Origin: Mycobacterium pinniadriaticum
Lineage (GTDB): Bacteria; Actinomycetota; Actinomycetes; Mycobacteriales; Mycobacteriaceae
Assembly: GCF_026242045.1 (NCBI RefSeq)
Contig: NZ_JAPJDO010000029.1
Coordinates: 17,188-81,187 of the forward strand
DNA: 64,000 bases
Direction of reading: 5' to 3'
The position numbers were made by a program, and so were the translations under genes. Below the pieces are notes generated by a model that did no database searches, was not told where the DNA came from, and saw only the letters and a program-made list of their open reading frames with translations. Of this stretch, positions 44,161-57,888 are shown piece by piece (the stretch's first letter is position 1; every line of letters begins with the position of its first letter).

Positions 44161-44434
44161 AGCACTTTCCGTCGGTCGCCAGGACGCCACAACAGTGATA
44201 GGGCTACCGGCCGAACGGGCGAACGGCCGCGGTCCTGGCGCTAAGCGCAGCACTGGTGCCCACGACGGTGAGCGACCCGGCGCCGATACGAGGTCAACGG
44301 TAATTGGTGGCCGCAGGCACCAGAAGGAGATTGATTGTTTCCGTTAGGCAAATTTCGCGATCAGGCAAATATCCGTTTGCCCGGTGTCGGCGCCGGTGGA
44401 TCGGGGTTCCGCTCCGGGTCAGTACGCTCGGGGG
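44161..44434. other. Intergenic region between divergent MFS and LLM genes
   Basis: 274 bases without a gene. The right end carries TACGCT (44423-44428), a TANNNT -10 placed six bases before GTG 44435, pointing to a leaderless LLM transcript. Nothing else was identified. Confidence 0.5.
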
Positions 44435-45292
44435 GTGCGATTCGCGTTCAAGACCTCACCGCAGAACACCACGTGGGCCGACATGTTGGCGGTCTGGCAG
44501 GCCGCCGATGATATCGACGTCTACCACTCCGGCTGGACGTTCGACCATTTCTATCCGATCTTCTCCGATCCGGCGGGTCCGTGCCTGGAGGGCTGGTCCA
44601 CCCTGACCGCGCTGGCGCAGGCGACCACCCGGCTGCGGCTGGGCACCTTGGTCACCGGGATCCATTACCGGCACCCCGCGGTGCTGGCCAACATGGCTGC
44701 CGCGGTGGACATCATCTCCGGCGGCAGGCTGGAACTGGGCGTCGGCGCCGGCTGGAATGAAGAGGAGTCGGGCGCCTACGGCATCGAGCTGGGCAGCATC
44801 AAGGAGCGCTTCGACCGCTTCGAGGAGGGCTGTCAGGTACTCATCGGCTTGCTCAGTCAAGAGACCACCGACTTTCACGGCACCTACTACCAACTCGAGG
44901 CCGCGCGCAACGAACCGAAGGGCCCGCAACGGCCACACCCGCCGATCTGCATCGGCGGCAGCGGTGAGAAGCGCACCCTGCGCATCACCGCCCGCTACGC
45001 CCAGCACTGGAACTTCGTCGGCGGTACGCCCGAAGAGTTCGCCCGCAAGCGCGACGTGCTGGCCGCCCATTGTGCCGACATCGGCCGAGACCCGGGCGAG
45101 ATCATGCTCTCGGCGCATATCCGGCTCAGTGAGGACCACGACTACCCCAAGGCGGTGGCCGAGGCCGCTGCTCTGGGCGCCGAGGGACTGGATCTGGCAA
45201 TCGTCTACCTGCCCACGCCGCACAGTCCCGCGGTGCTGGAACCGCTCGCCGAGGCTATCCGCGATTCGGGGCTGCTCGACGCCGACGCGTGA
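44435..45292 (+). CDS. LLM-class F420-dependent oxidoreductase
   Basis: 285 aa from GTG 44435. The luciferase-like fold begins VRFAFKTSPQNTTW and shows LRLGTLVTGIHYRHPAVLANMAAAVDIISGGRLELGVGAGWNEEE-type blocks (from residue 70) and RPHPPICIGGSGEKRTLRI, the F420/FMN-binding pattern of mycobacterial LLM enzymes. It likely transfers hydride between F420 and an unknown substrate. It has no Shine-Dalgarno and a -10 right at the start, so it is probably leaderless. Confidence 0.9.
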   Translation: MRFAFKTSPQNTTWADMLAVWQAADDIDVYHSGWTFDHFYPIFSDPAGPCLEGWSTLTALAQATTRLRLGTLVTGIHYRHPAVLANMAAAVDIISGGRLELGVGAGWNEEESGAYGIELGSIKERFDRFEEGCQVLIGLLSQETTDFHGTYYQLEAARNEPKGPQRPHPPICIGGSGEKRTLRITARYAQHWNFVGGTPEEFARKRDVLAAHCADIGRDPGEIMLSAHIRLSEDHDYPKAVAEAAALGAEGLDLAIVYLPTPHSPAVLEPLAEAIRDSGLLDADA

Positions 45293-45374
45293 GCCGGGGC
45301 CGCGTTGGCGACGCACCCGTCAATTTCTAAGGTTTTTCTCAGTTAGGGCTTGTATCGGGTGACCATGCGCGATC

Positions 45375-48300
45375 ATGAACTCGCCACCACGGACGTTCTG
45401 GGGGAATCGGGGGATGGTCGGCTCGGAACAGGGATTCATCGGCAAGTGCGGGTCGTGCGGCAACGACCTTCGCGCCAGAGCGCGGTTCTGCGACGTGTGC
45501 GGCTCAGCCGCGGCCTGGCAATCGGTACGGGGCGAGTACAAGCAGGTGACTGTCCTGTTCGCCGATGTCGTCGGTTCCATGCGCCTGGCGGAATCGCTGC
45601 GGCCCGAGCAACTGCAAGCGGTCATGCATGAGTTGTTCAATCGGACCGCGGCGGTGGTGCAGCGATTCCAGGGGACCGTCGCGATGTTCACCGGTGACGG
45701 TCTGATGGCGTTGTTCGGTGCGCCACTGGCCCTCGAAGACCATGCCCTGCGCGCCTGCATCTCGGCCTTGGAGATCCAGTCGGTGACCGAACAGCTGGCC
45801 GCGGAGTTGCTCCGCGACGACGGTATCGATCTGAAGGTACGGGTCGGGCTGAACTCGGGCGAGGTGGTGGCAGGCGAAATCGGCTCCGGTCGGGGCACAT
45901 ACACCGCCGTCGGCCACCCGGTCGGGATGGCACAACGGATGGAGAGCGCGGCGCCACCCGGCGGGGTGCTGTGTTCACAGACGACGTCGCGACTCGTCGA
46001 GCGGTCGGCGAGATTGGGTCCGCTGACCAACGTCCAGATCAAGGGCTCCGATGCACCGGTCCCGGCCCGGCAACTACTCGAGATTCGACTCGACCGAATG
46101 GTTCTGGGCCGCAGTGAGAGTCAACTCGTCGGACGCGATCCGGAATTGGGTCAGCTCACCAGCGTGTTCGCCGCCAAGCAGGGCGCTCTGATGTCGGTCA
46201 TCGGCGCGCCCGGCCTGGGCAAGACCCTTCTGGTGAAGCGGTTCACAGAATTCGCTGCCGCCCGCGACGCCAGGATCGTTGTTGCTCGCTGTGAAGCTCA
46301 CACCACCGGCGTCTCGTTCCGAGCACTGGCCCGACTGATGCGGGCCCTGTTCGACGTCGACGGTCTACCGGCGCCGGAGGCCCGGACCCGCGTCGTCGCA
46401 CAGCTTGACGGCCAGTACTCCGAATCGGTGGATGCGCAAATACTTTTCGACGCGATGGGACTGCACGACGGCGACGATCCTCCGCAGTTCAGTGTCGACG
46501 GCCGCCGACGCCGGCTGGTCGACACACTGGCCAACGCGGTTCGAATCCACGGCCGGCGCACTGTGTTTGTGCTGGAGGACGCCCATTGGATCGACGGTTC
46601 CAGCGATGAAGTGATCACCGCCTTCGCGGCCGCGGTGGCCAAGACGGGATCGATCTTCGTCACGACGTACCGCCCTGAGTACCGCGGCGTTCTGCACCGC
46701 AGTTCCACCCGCACCGTCGAATTGCAGGGACTCTCGCACGCGGCAGCCGCGCGGGCGGTGGGCCAGATCCTGGGCGACGACCCGTCGACGGCACAGCTGT
46801 GTCAACAGATCGCCCACGCGGCGGCCGGTAATCCTTTCTTCGCCGAAGAAATCGTCCGTGACCTCGCCAGCCGCGGTGTGCTGAATGGAAACCGCGGCAG
46901 CTACCGAGTTTCCGGCAAGGTGGATCACATCTCGGTACCGGCGACGGTGCAGGCGGTGCTGGCGGCTCGCATCGATCGTCTTCGCCCCGAGACGAAGTCG
47001 ATCCTCAACGCCGCGGCCGTGATCGGCTCGCGATTCGACGCCGACACCTTGCAGACCGTCCTGCCACAGACCACACCCGAATCGATGGCGGAACTGGTTG
47101 CGGCGCAGCTGATCGACCAGACGGAATTCGTCCCCGCCCAACGCTTCTGCTTCCACCACCCCCTCGTCCGCGCGGTGGCCTATGACTCGCAACTCCACGC
47201 TACCCGGGCACGCACCCACAACGCGGTCGCCGAGGCGATCCAGCGGCGCCCCACCTTCTCCGACGAGAGCGCCGCCATGGTCGCCGCCCACCTGGAGGCG
47301 GCCGGTCAACTGGTGGACGCCTATCGGTGGCACATGCGAGCCGCCGCATGGCTCCGGCCACGGGACCTGCCGGCGGCACGCGCCCAATGGGACAGCGCAC
47401 GCCGCGTCGCCGACGAACTCCCCGGTGAGGACAACCAGGTGCTGGACATGCGGATCGCCCCGCGGACCATGCTCGTCTCGACCACCCTGTACGTCCGCGA
47501 CGAGTTCGCGACTGATGACACCTACCGCCAATTGCACGCCCTGGCAACGAAGAACGGTGACCTCATCTCTTTGGCGATCGGCATGGCGGGCCGAATGTTC
47601 TCGATGGCGGTCAACGACAATCGGGCATGTGAGGCACTGCCCCTGGCGACCGAACTGCACGAGCTGACCACTCGCATCCCGGCCGATCCCGCGATCGGAG
47701 GCCTGCTTCTCAACGCGGTCGCGTTCACCAAACTCGCCAATGGTGATTTCCTTTCAGCCCAAAGAATTTGGGCTGAGATCCTCGCCCTCGGACCCGGCTG
47801 CCCCGAGGAGGAGATCGCACCCGCCCAGGCGCTTCTCGGTTTCGCCCAGATCTGCCTGGGGGACGGAGTGACGGGCCACCGCAACCTGCGGGCGGGGACC
47901 GAGCGGGCTCGTCTGCTCCATCCGGTCAATTCGGCTTCTGTGCAACTCTATTCGGCAATTCTGGCGGCGCTGGGTCTCGTCGACGTGGGCAGTCTCCTCG
48001 AGGATGTCCGCACCGCCTGGCAACGGGCCGAATCCTTCGGCGACATCTGCGGGATCATTCTCGCGCGGTGGACCTACGGGACGATCCTCGTGCGGTCACC
48101 GGACCGCCATGACGAGGGCATCGCGACCTTGCGCAGCGCTCGGGCCACCTCGGACGAACACCGTTTGGGCGCCTGCACGTCAGCCACGACCACCGCCGAT
48201 CTTGCTCTGGAGAAGGGCCGCAATGGACAGCTGGGCGAGGCGATCGCCGACGTCCGGCAGTCCTACGAGGAGTTTCTATCCGGCGTTCCGACCTTCGCGG

Positions 48301-48596
48301 TGTTCCCCGCAGAAGCTTTGGTCGAGCTGTTGGTGGCTCGTGGATCCGGCGACGACCTCGCCGAGGCGCGTCGCGTTCTCGAACGCTGGCAGGAGCGCGA
48401 AATCGACGTGCCCGCCTTGGGTCTGTGGCCGCTTCGAGCACGAACACTCCTGGCGCGGGCAGAATGCGATGAGCGCGCCTTCGCCGACGGCGCGAAGCGC
48501 TACCTGCGACTCTGCGAACAATTGAATGCCATCGGCAGGCTCGACGAAGCCCGTCAGCTTGCCGGCGCCGCCGCCCTGCGGAACCCAACGAGGTAA
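45375..48596 (+). CDS. Zinc-ribbon / class III cyclase-homology / AAA ATPase / TPR-like signalling protein
   Basis: 1073 aa from ATG 45375; ATG 45414 is an equally possible start. A zinc ribbon (CGSCGN...CDVCGS) is followed by a class III nucleotide-cyclase domain (about residues 55-230) with both metal Asp (LFADVVGS, FTGDGLMALFG). The substrate Lys is Met (VAMFTGDG) and the usual Asp and Asn of the VGDxVN block are His and Gly (VGHPVGMAQR), so cyclase activity is doubtful. An AAA ATPase (P-loop GAPGLGKTLLV; FVLEDAHWID) and a long helical TPR-like half follow. Unlike many relatives it has no C-terminal LuxR helix-turn-helix. It is a cytoplasmic signal integrator. Confidence 0.9.
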   Translation: MNSPPRTFWGNRGMVGSEQGFIGKCGSCGNDLRARARFCDVCGSAAAWQSVRGEYKQVTVLFADVVGSMRLAESLRPEQLQAVMHELFNRTAAVVQRFQGTVAMFTGDGLMALFGAPLALEDHALRACISALEIQSVTEQLAAELLRDDGIDLKVRVGLNSGEVVAGEIGSGRGTYTAVGHPVGMAQRMESAAPPGGVLCSQTTSRLVERSARLGPLTNVQIKGSDAPVPARQLLEIRLDRMVLGRSESQLVGRDPELGQLTSVFAAKQGALMSVIGAPGLGKTLLVKRFTEFAAARDARIVVARCEAHTTGVSFRALARLMRALFDVDGLPAPEARTRVVAQLDGQYSESVDAQILFDAMGLHDGDDPPQFSVDGRRRRLVDTLANAVRIHGRRTVFVLEDAHWIDGSSDEVITAFAAAVAKTGSIFVTTYRPEYRGVLHRSSTRTVELQGLSHAAAARAVGQILGDDPSTAQLCQQIAHAAAGNPFFAEEIVRDLASRGVLNGNRGSYRVSGKVDHISVPATVQAVLAARIDRLRPETKSILNAAAVIGSRFDADTLQTVLPQTTPESMAELVAAQLIDQTEFVPAQRFCFHHPLVRAVAYDSQLHATRARTHNAVAEAIQRRPTFSDESAAMVAAHLEAAGQLVDAYRWHMRAAAWLRPRDLPAARAQWDSARRVADELPGEDNQVLDMRIAPRTMLVSTTLYVRDEFATDDTYRQLHALATKNGDLISLAIGMAGRMFSMAVNDNRACEALPLATELHELTTRIPADPAIGGLLLNAVAFTKLANGDFLSAQRIWAEILALGPGCPEEEIAPAQALLGFAQICLGDGVTGHRNLRAGTERARLLHPVNSASVQLYSAILAALGLVDVGSLLEDVRTAWQRAESFGDICGIILARWTYGTILVRSPDRHDEGIATLRSARATSDEHRLGACTSATTTADLALEKGRNGQLGEAIADVRQSYEEFLSGVPTFAVFPAEALVELLVARGSGDDLAEARRVLERWQEREIDVPALGLWPLRARTLLARAECDERAFADGAKRYLRLCEQLNAIGRLDEARQLAGAAALRNPTR

Positions 48597-48601
48597 CCCG
48601 A

Positions 48602-49834
48602 ATGGCGAGCATCCTGGCCTACACCTCCCCGGCGCTGGGTCACATGCTGCCGATCAGCGCGCTGCTGGCGGAATTGGCCCACCGCGGCCACCGTATTCAC
48701 CTGCGGACCCTCTCGTCGGCCGTCCAGATCGGAACACGGCTGGGCTTCCAGGCGTCGCCGATCGATCCCCGTATCGAGGCCATCGAGCTCGAGGATTGGC
48801 GGGCGGGCAATCCTCGCGAGGCTCTGCGGCTGGGGGTGCGTGCGTTTGGACAGCGGGCCCACTATGAAGGCGAGGACCTGGCCCGCGCCGTAGCCGACGT
48901 CAACCCCGACGCCCTGGTGGTCGACGTGAACTGCTGGGGGGCGTTGTGCGCCGCAGAGGCCGGCGCCGTTCCCTGGACATGCTTCACCCCGTACACGCCC
49001 GCTGTGCGGTCGCCCGGGGTACCGCCGTTCGGTCTCGGCTTGCGGCCGCTACCCGGGCTCCTCGGCACGGCACGGGATGCGGCGATCGAGGCTCTGGTCA
49101 CCCGGTCCCTCGAGCGGATCATGCTGCCCTCGATCAATTCGGTCCGAGACACCATTGGTCAGGCGCCGGTCGGCTCGATGGACGAGTTCCTGCGCCGTGC
49201 ACCGCTCATGCTGGTCGCCAGCGGAAAGCCGTTTCAGTATCCGCAGACGCGGTGGGGCCCCGCTGTGCAGATGATCGGTCCCTGTGTCCTCGATCCACCC
49301 TCGGAATCGGTTCCCGACTGGCTGGCGGCGATCGACCGTCCGATCGTGCTGGTCACCACGTCGTCGGAGAAGCAGGACGACGCGGCGCTGGTCGAGACGG
49401 CGATCGCCGCCCTCGCCGAAGATCCCGTCCACGTCGTCGCCACCATGCCGGCCGGTCTCGCCGGCCAGGTGGCCGCCGGTCCGCACGTGAGCGTCTGCGA
49501 GTTCATCCCGCACGGTCCGGTCCTCGAGCGCGCTGTCTGCGCGGTGACCCATGGCGGGATGGGCGCGACGCAGAAGGCCCTCTCGTATGGGGTCCCGGTC
49601 TGTGTGGTGCCGTTCGGGCGCGATCAACTCGAAGTCGCGCGGCGGGTGGAGGTAGCGCAATGCGGCACGCGTCTGCCGGCTCGCAGGCTGTCACCACAGC
49701 GCCTGCGGGAGAAAATCCGGCAGGCGATGACGATGTCGGCCGGTGTTCGGAACGTCGCGGCGGGATTCGTCAAGACCGGAGGGGTACCGCACGGAGCCGA
49801 CCTCGTCGAACGGGAGCTCCTCGGCCTCAGATAA
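48602..49834 (+). CDS. GT1 (UGT/MGT)-type glycosyltransferase
   Basis: 410 aa, ATG 48602 five bases after the cyclase-like gene stop, so probably one transcript. The N-terminal acceptor domain is SPALGHMLPISALLAELAHRGH. The C-terminal donor domain has VCEFIPHGPVLERAVCAVTHGGMGATQKALSYGVP-type sequence (near residue 300), with the HGG and the PFGRDQLEVARRVE ending of macrolide-type glycosyltransferases. It would attach a sugar to a small lipid or natural product. No biosynthetic cluster is adjacent, so the acceptor is unknown. Confidence 0.88.
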   Translation: MASILAYTSPALGHMLPISALLAELAHRGHRIHLRTLSSAVQIGTRLGFQASPIDPRIEAIELEDWRAGNPREALRLGVRAFGQRAHYEGEDLARAVADVNPDALVVDVNCWGALCAAEAGAVPWTCFTPYTPAVRSPGVPPFGLGLRPLPGLLGTARDAAIEALVTRSLERIMLPSINSVRDTIGQAPVGSMDEFLRRAPLMLVASGKPFQYPQTRWGPAVQMIGPCVLDPPSESVPDWLAAIDRPIVLVTTSSEKQDDAALVETAIAALAEDPVHVVATMPAGLAGQVAAGPHVSVCEFIPHGPVLERAVCAVTHGGMGATQKALSYGVPVCVVPFGRDQLEVARRVEVAQCGTRLPARRLSPQRLREKIRQAMTMSAGVRNVAAGFVKTGGVPHGADLVERELLGLR

Positions 49835-50260
49835 CGATCTGGTAACAGCTGGCAAAGTGCTGACGATCAGAAATGCCGGCGAATTCTGTTGCTAGAACCC
49901 GTAGCGCAGGAGTTCGGCGGGCGTGACCAGACGCTCGTGCTTGGCCGGGAACTCGCGACTCTTCACGGGGTGGCGGAAGAAGGACCAGGCTATACGCCCG
50001 ACCCGCGAGCGCGATATCGGGTTGAGGTACACAAGGATCACTCCTGTGGTCGAATCTCGGTCTTACCGGAGCGCTACTTTACCGCAACACCCGCTCCAGC
50101 AATTAGACACAGGTCACACCGCAAACTGCAATAGGCGCGCCGGTTAATAATCCGATGATTCCGGTGAGACTAGAGGGGTCAGTGTGGCCTGGGCCTCACA
50201 GCGATATCGGCGGGCAAACCGTTGCTACGCGAACTGTGGTGTCTCGGGACAGCGGCCGGC
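49835..50260. other. Intergenic region after the glycosyltransferase
   Basis: 426 bases. The only coding candidate is the 49-aa minus-strand frame described separately. Around 50192-50208 an imperfect GC-rich hairpin (GTGGCC...GGCCTCAC) may end the gltD transcript. The rest shows nothing I can name. Confidence 0.5.
49892..50041 (-). CDS. Small hypothetical protein (46-49 aa)
   Basis: A frame from GTG 50041 (or GTG 50032, eight bases after AGGAG) to TAG 49892. The product is basic, with protein-like composition (YLNPISRSRVGRIAWSFFRH then HERLVTPAELLRYGF). It has good codon use and a ribosome site for the second start. No family is recognised. It lies on the same strand as gltD, downstream of it. 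Confidence 0.4.
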   Translation of the reverse strand: MILVYLNPISRSRVGRIAWSFFRHPVKSREFPAKHERLVTPAELLRYGF

Positions 50261-51719
50261 TCAGCGCTGCGGGGCAGCTGTCGGCTTGATCGGTGCCGGC
50301 AGCGCGGAGTGCCCCATCAGGTAGCGGTCGACGCCGGCGGCCGCGGCCCGGCCCTCGGCAATCGCCCACACGATCAGCGACTGGCCACGACCCATGTCGC
50401 CGGCGACGAAGACACCCGGCACCGTGGTGGCGAAGTCCTTGTCGCGGGCGACGTTTCCGCGCTCGGTGAGCTCCACCCCCAGGTCGGTGAGCAGCCCCGG
50501 CCGCTCCGGCCCGACGAAGCCCATCGCCAGCAGCACCAGATCGGCGTCCAGTTCGAAGTCGGTGTCGTCCACCTTCTCGAACTTGCCGTCCTTCATCACC
50601 ACTTCGTGCGCACGCAGCCCGGTGACCTTGCCGTCGTGACCGAGGAACTTCTCGGTGTTCACCGAGAACACCCGTTCGCCGCCCTCCTCGTGGGCCGAGG
50701 ACACCCGGAACATCAACGGATACGTCGGCCACGGGGTCGAGTCCGCTCGGGTCTCCGGCGGGCGCGGCATGATCTCGAACTGGTGGATGCTGGCCGCACC
50801 CTGCCGGTGAGCAGTGCCGAGGCAATCGGCGCCGGTGTCGCCGCCGCCGATGATGACGACGTTCTTGCCCTTGGCGGTGATCGGCGGCTCACCGTTCTCG
50901 TCGAGAACCGGATCGCCCTGCTGCACCTTGTTGGCCCAGGGCAGGTATTCCATCGCCTGGTAGACACCCTCGAACTCGCGGCCCGGGATCGGCAGATCGC
51001 GCCAGGCGGTCGCCCCGCCGGAGAGCACCACCGCATCGAAGTCGTCGCGGAGCTGATCGGCGGTGATGTCCGCCCCGACGTTGACGCCCACGCGAAACTT
51101 GGTGCCCTCGGCCTCCATCTGGGCCAAGCGTCGGTCGATGTGGCGTTTCTCCATCTTGAACTCGGGAATCCCGTAGCGCAGCAGGCCGCCGATGCGGTCA
51201 GCCCGCTCGAAGACGGTGACGTCATGCCCGGCCCGGGTCAACTGCTGGGCGGCTGCCAGGCCCGCGGGCCCGGAACCGACGACTGCGACCTTCTTGCCGG
51301 TGATGACATCCGGCGGCATCGGAACGACCCAACCCTCGTCGAAGGCGTTGTCGATGATCTCGACCTCGACCTGCTTGATGGTCACCGGGTCCTGGTTGAT
51401 GCCCAGCACGCACGACGCTTCACACGGCGCCGGGCACAGACGGCCGGTGAACTCCGGGAAGTTGTTGGTGGCGTGCAACCGCTCGATCGCGTCGCGCCAC
51501 CGGTCCCGGTACACCAGGTCATTCCACTCGGGAATCAGGTTCCCCAGTGGACAACCGTTGTGGCAGAACGGGATACCGCAGTCCATGCATCGCGCAGCCT
51601 GGTGCTCGAGGGTGTCGTGGGAGAAGTCTTCGTAGACCTCTTTCCAGTCCTTCAGCCGCAGGTCCACCGGCCGGCGGACCGGCAGTTCGCGCTTGGTGTA
51701 CTTCAGGAAGCCGGACGGG

Positions 51720-51727
<8 letters not shown>
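50261..51727 (-). CDS. gltD: Glutamate synthase small subunit
   Basis: 488 aa from ATG 51727, overlapping the gltB stop by eight bases (ATGGCTGA). The N-terminal domain holds the two [4Fe-4S] cysteine sets (CMDCGIPFCHNGCPLGN; CPAPCEASC). The FAD site VAVVGSGPAGLAAAQQL and the NADPH site VVIIGGGDTGADCLG follow, and AGDMGRGQSLIVWAI closes the FAD domain. It takes electrons from NADPH and passes them to GltB for glutamate formation. Full length. Confidence 0.97.
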
Positions 51728-56300
<4,573 letters not shown>

Positions 56301-56835
56301 TCGCACCTGACCCTTCACAAGCTTTTTTGCGCGGTGGTTCGTCGACGTCACCGCGCCCCGCCAGGGATTCCTCCGTGCGTCGCTGAACGGGGCTCCACTG
56401 TGGTGTCAACAAGTCGTAAAACGATATGCCAAACACCGCCTGACATGCCAACTTAGTCTAGGCTAACCAGGTCGACCCCCCGCGCTGCGCGACGCTGCGG
56501 CCTGCGACCGGATTCGCCACGGAATCCGTTGCCGGGTCCCCCTTTTGGTTACGCGATCGTCCGTTCACACGCCTTGGCGCTGACGAGGTGGCCCGTCAGG
56601 GCGGTCAGGGCTTGTTTGCTGGGAGCGAAGGCCCCGATTTCGGTTGCCGAGGGGCAGGTCACATCGGCACTCGTCAACGTCGTCGTGACCTGCGTTGAAG
56701 CGAGGTCTGCGACTTTGCGCAAACTCTGGTCGGATTCTTATTTTCGTCTCTCGCCCAAACCGACAAACGGGTGAGGAAGTGCGAGTGCAAAGCCACAAAA
56801 CGTCGATCTCGGGGCCGCAGGCGATACTGAACACG
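56301..56835. other. 535-base control region between gltB and the MinD-like gene
   Basis: No convincing gene. On the minus strand, TATCGT (about 56423-56428) can serve as a gltB -10. A candidate IdeR box lies just upstream at 56453-56471. At the right end GATACT (56823-56828) is placed seven bases before ATG 56836 of the MinD-like gene, which suggests a leaderless start. Confidence 0.55.
56453..56471. promoter_or_regulatory. Candidate IdeR box upstream of gltBD
   Basis: TTAGTCTAGGCTAACCAGG matches 14 of 19 bases of the IdeR consensus, with an unbroken TAGGCTAACC core. It sits upstream of the probable gltB promoter rather than on it. That position is the one used when IdeR activates genes in iron-rich cells, as for ferritin. 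Confidence 0.5.
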
Positions 56836-57888
56836 ATGACCGATCGCGACGACTACCGGCGTGACCACCCCCGTCAGGCCCCGCCGGGGTACTCCGGGCC
56901 TTCAGGGGGGCCGCCGACCGACCGCATCCCCCGCATCCAGGCTCAGCTGCCCTACCCCCCGCTGCCGGTGCCCCCGCCGTCGCGTATTCCGAAGCCGACA
57001 CCGTCCCATGGGTGGCGCCGCGGTGTTCATGCGGCGACGTTCGGGTTGGTGAATCCGGGTCCGTCACGTCAGGAGCGGCGCCAGGCGGTGATGGAGGCGA
57101 TGATCTCCGCCCCGCTGCGGGGCCACTACAAGATCGGGGTGCTGGGCAAGGGCGGGGTGGGCAAGACGACGGTGGCCGCCAGCGTCGGGTGCGTGCTGGC
57201 CGAGTTGCGCCGCGGGGACCGGGTGGTGGCCGTGGACGCCGACACCGCGTTCGGCCGGCTGGGCAGCCGGATCGACCCACGCGCCGACGGCTCGTACTGG
57301 GAACTGGCCAAGAACAAGAATCTCCAGTCCTTCGCCGAGGTGCTCACCCGGATGGGCAGCAATTCCTCAGGGCTGTTCGTCCTGGCCGGCGAGAACGGCA
57401 GCCGCCGGGGAATTCTCGACCCCGCGATCTACCGGGAGGCCACCATGCGCCTCGACCGGCACTTCACGATCTCCATCGTCGACTGCAGCTCGACGATGGA
57501 CGCCCCGGTCACCCAGGAGGTGATGCGCGACATGGACGCGCTGATCGTGGTGTCCTCGCCGTGGCCGGACGGGGCCTCGGCGGCCGCGCAGACTCTGGAA
57601 TGGCTTGCCGCCCACGGCAGGACCGGACTGATGCAGCGCACAGTGATCGTTCTCAACGATTCCGACGGCCACTCCGACAAGCGAACCCGCAACGTGCTGG
57701 CCGACCAGTTCCGCTCGCGGCGGCAGGCGGTGGTCGAAGTCCCGTTCGATCCGGGCCTGCGTCCCGGTGGGGTGATCAACAACACCGGCGAAATGTCCAC
57801 GTCCACCCGGCGGGCCTTCGTCGAAGTGGCAGCGGTTGTTTCGCAGTTCTTCGCGACGATTCCTCATCGTGGACCCCACGCCCGCTAG
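56836..57888 (+). CDS. MinD/ParA-like ATPase with Pro-rich N-terminus (Rv3860-like)
   Basis: 350 aa from ATG 56836. The first 65 residues are Pro/Arg-rich. The ATPase domain starts near residue 98 with the deviant Walker A KGGVGKTT at 105-112, then VVAVDADTAFGRLGSRID and a DCSSTMDAPVTQEVMRDMDALIVV switch II region, where SST replaces the usual DxP. The architecture is that of EspI-like proteins of ESX loci and of Rv3860. It probably organises a membrane or secretion complex. The kinase-like gene overlaps its end by 20 bases. Confidence 0.88.
   Translation: MTDRDDYRRDHPRQAPPGYSGPSGGPPTDRIPRIQAQLPYPPLPVPPPSRIPKPTPSHGWRRGVHAATFGLVNPGPSRQERRQAVMEAMISAPLRGHYKIGVLGKGGVGKTTVAASVGCVLAELRRGDRVVAVDADTAFGRLGSRIDPRADGSYWELAKNKNLQSFAEVLTRMGSNSSGLFVLAGENGSRRGILDPAIYREATMRLDRHFTISIVDCSSTMDAPVTQEVMRDMDALIVVSSPWPDGASAAAQTLEWLAAHGRTGLMQRTVIVLNDSDGHSDKRTRNVLADQFRSRRQAVVEVPFDPGLRPGGVINNTGEMSTSTRRAFVEVAAVVSQFFATIPHRGPHAR

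Noticed and set aside
49889..50134. An 81-aa plus-strand frame after the glycosyltransferase.
   Set aside because: No ribosome site; the opposite strand has a better small frame with a ribosome site.
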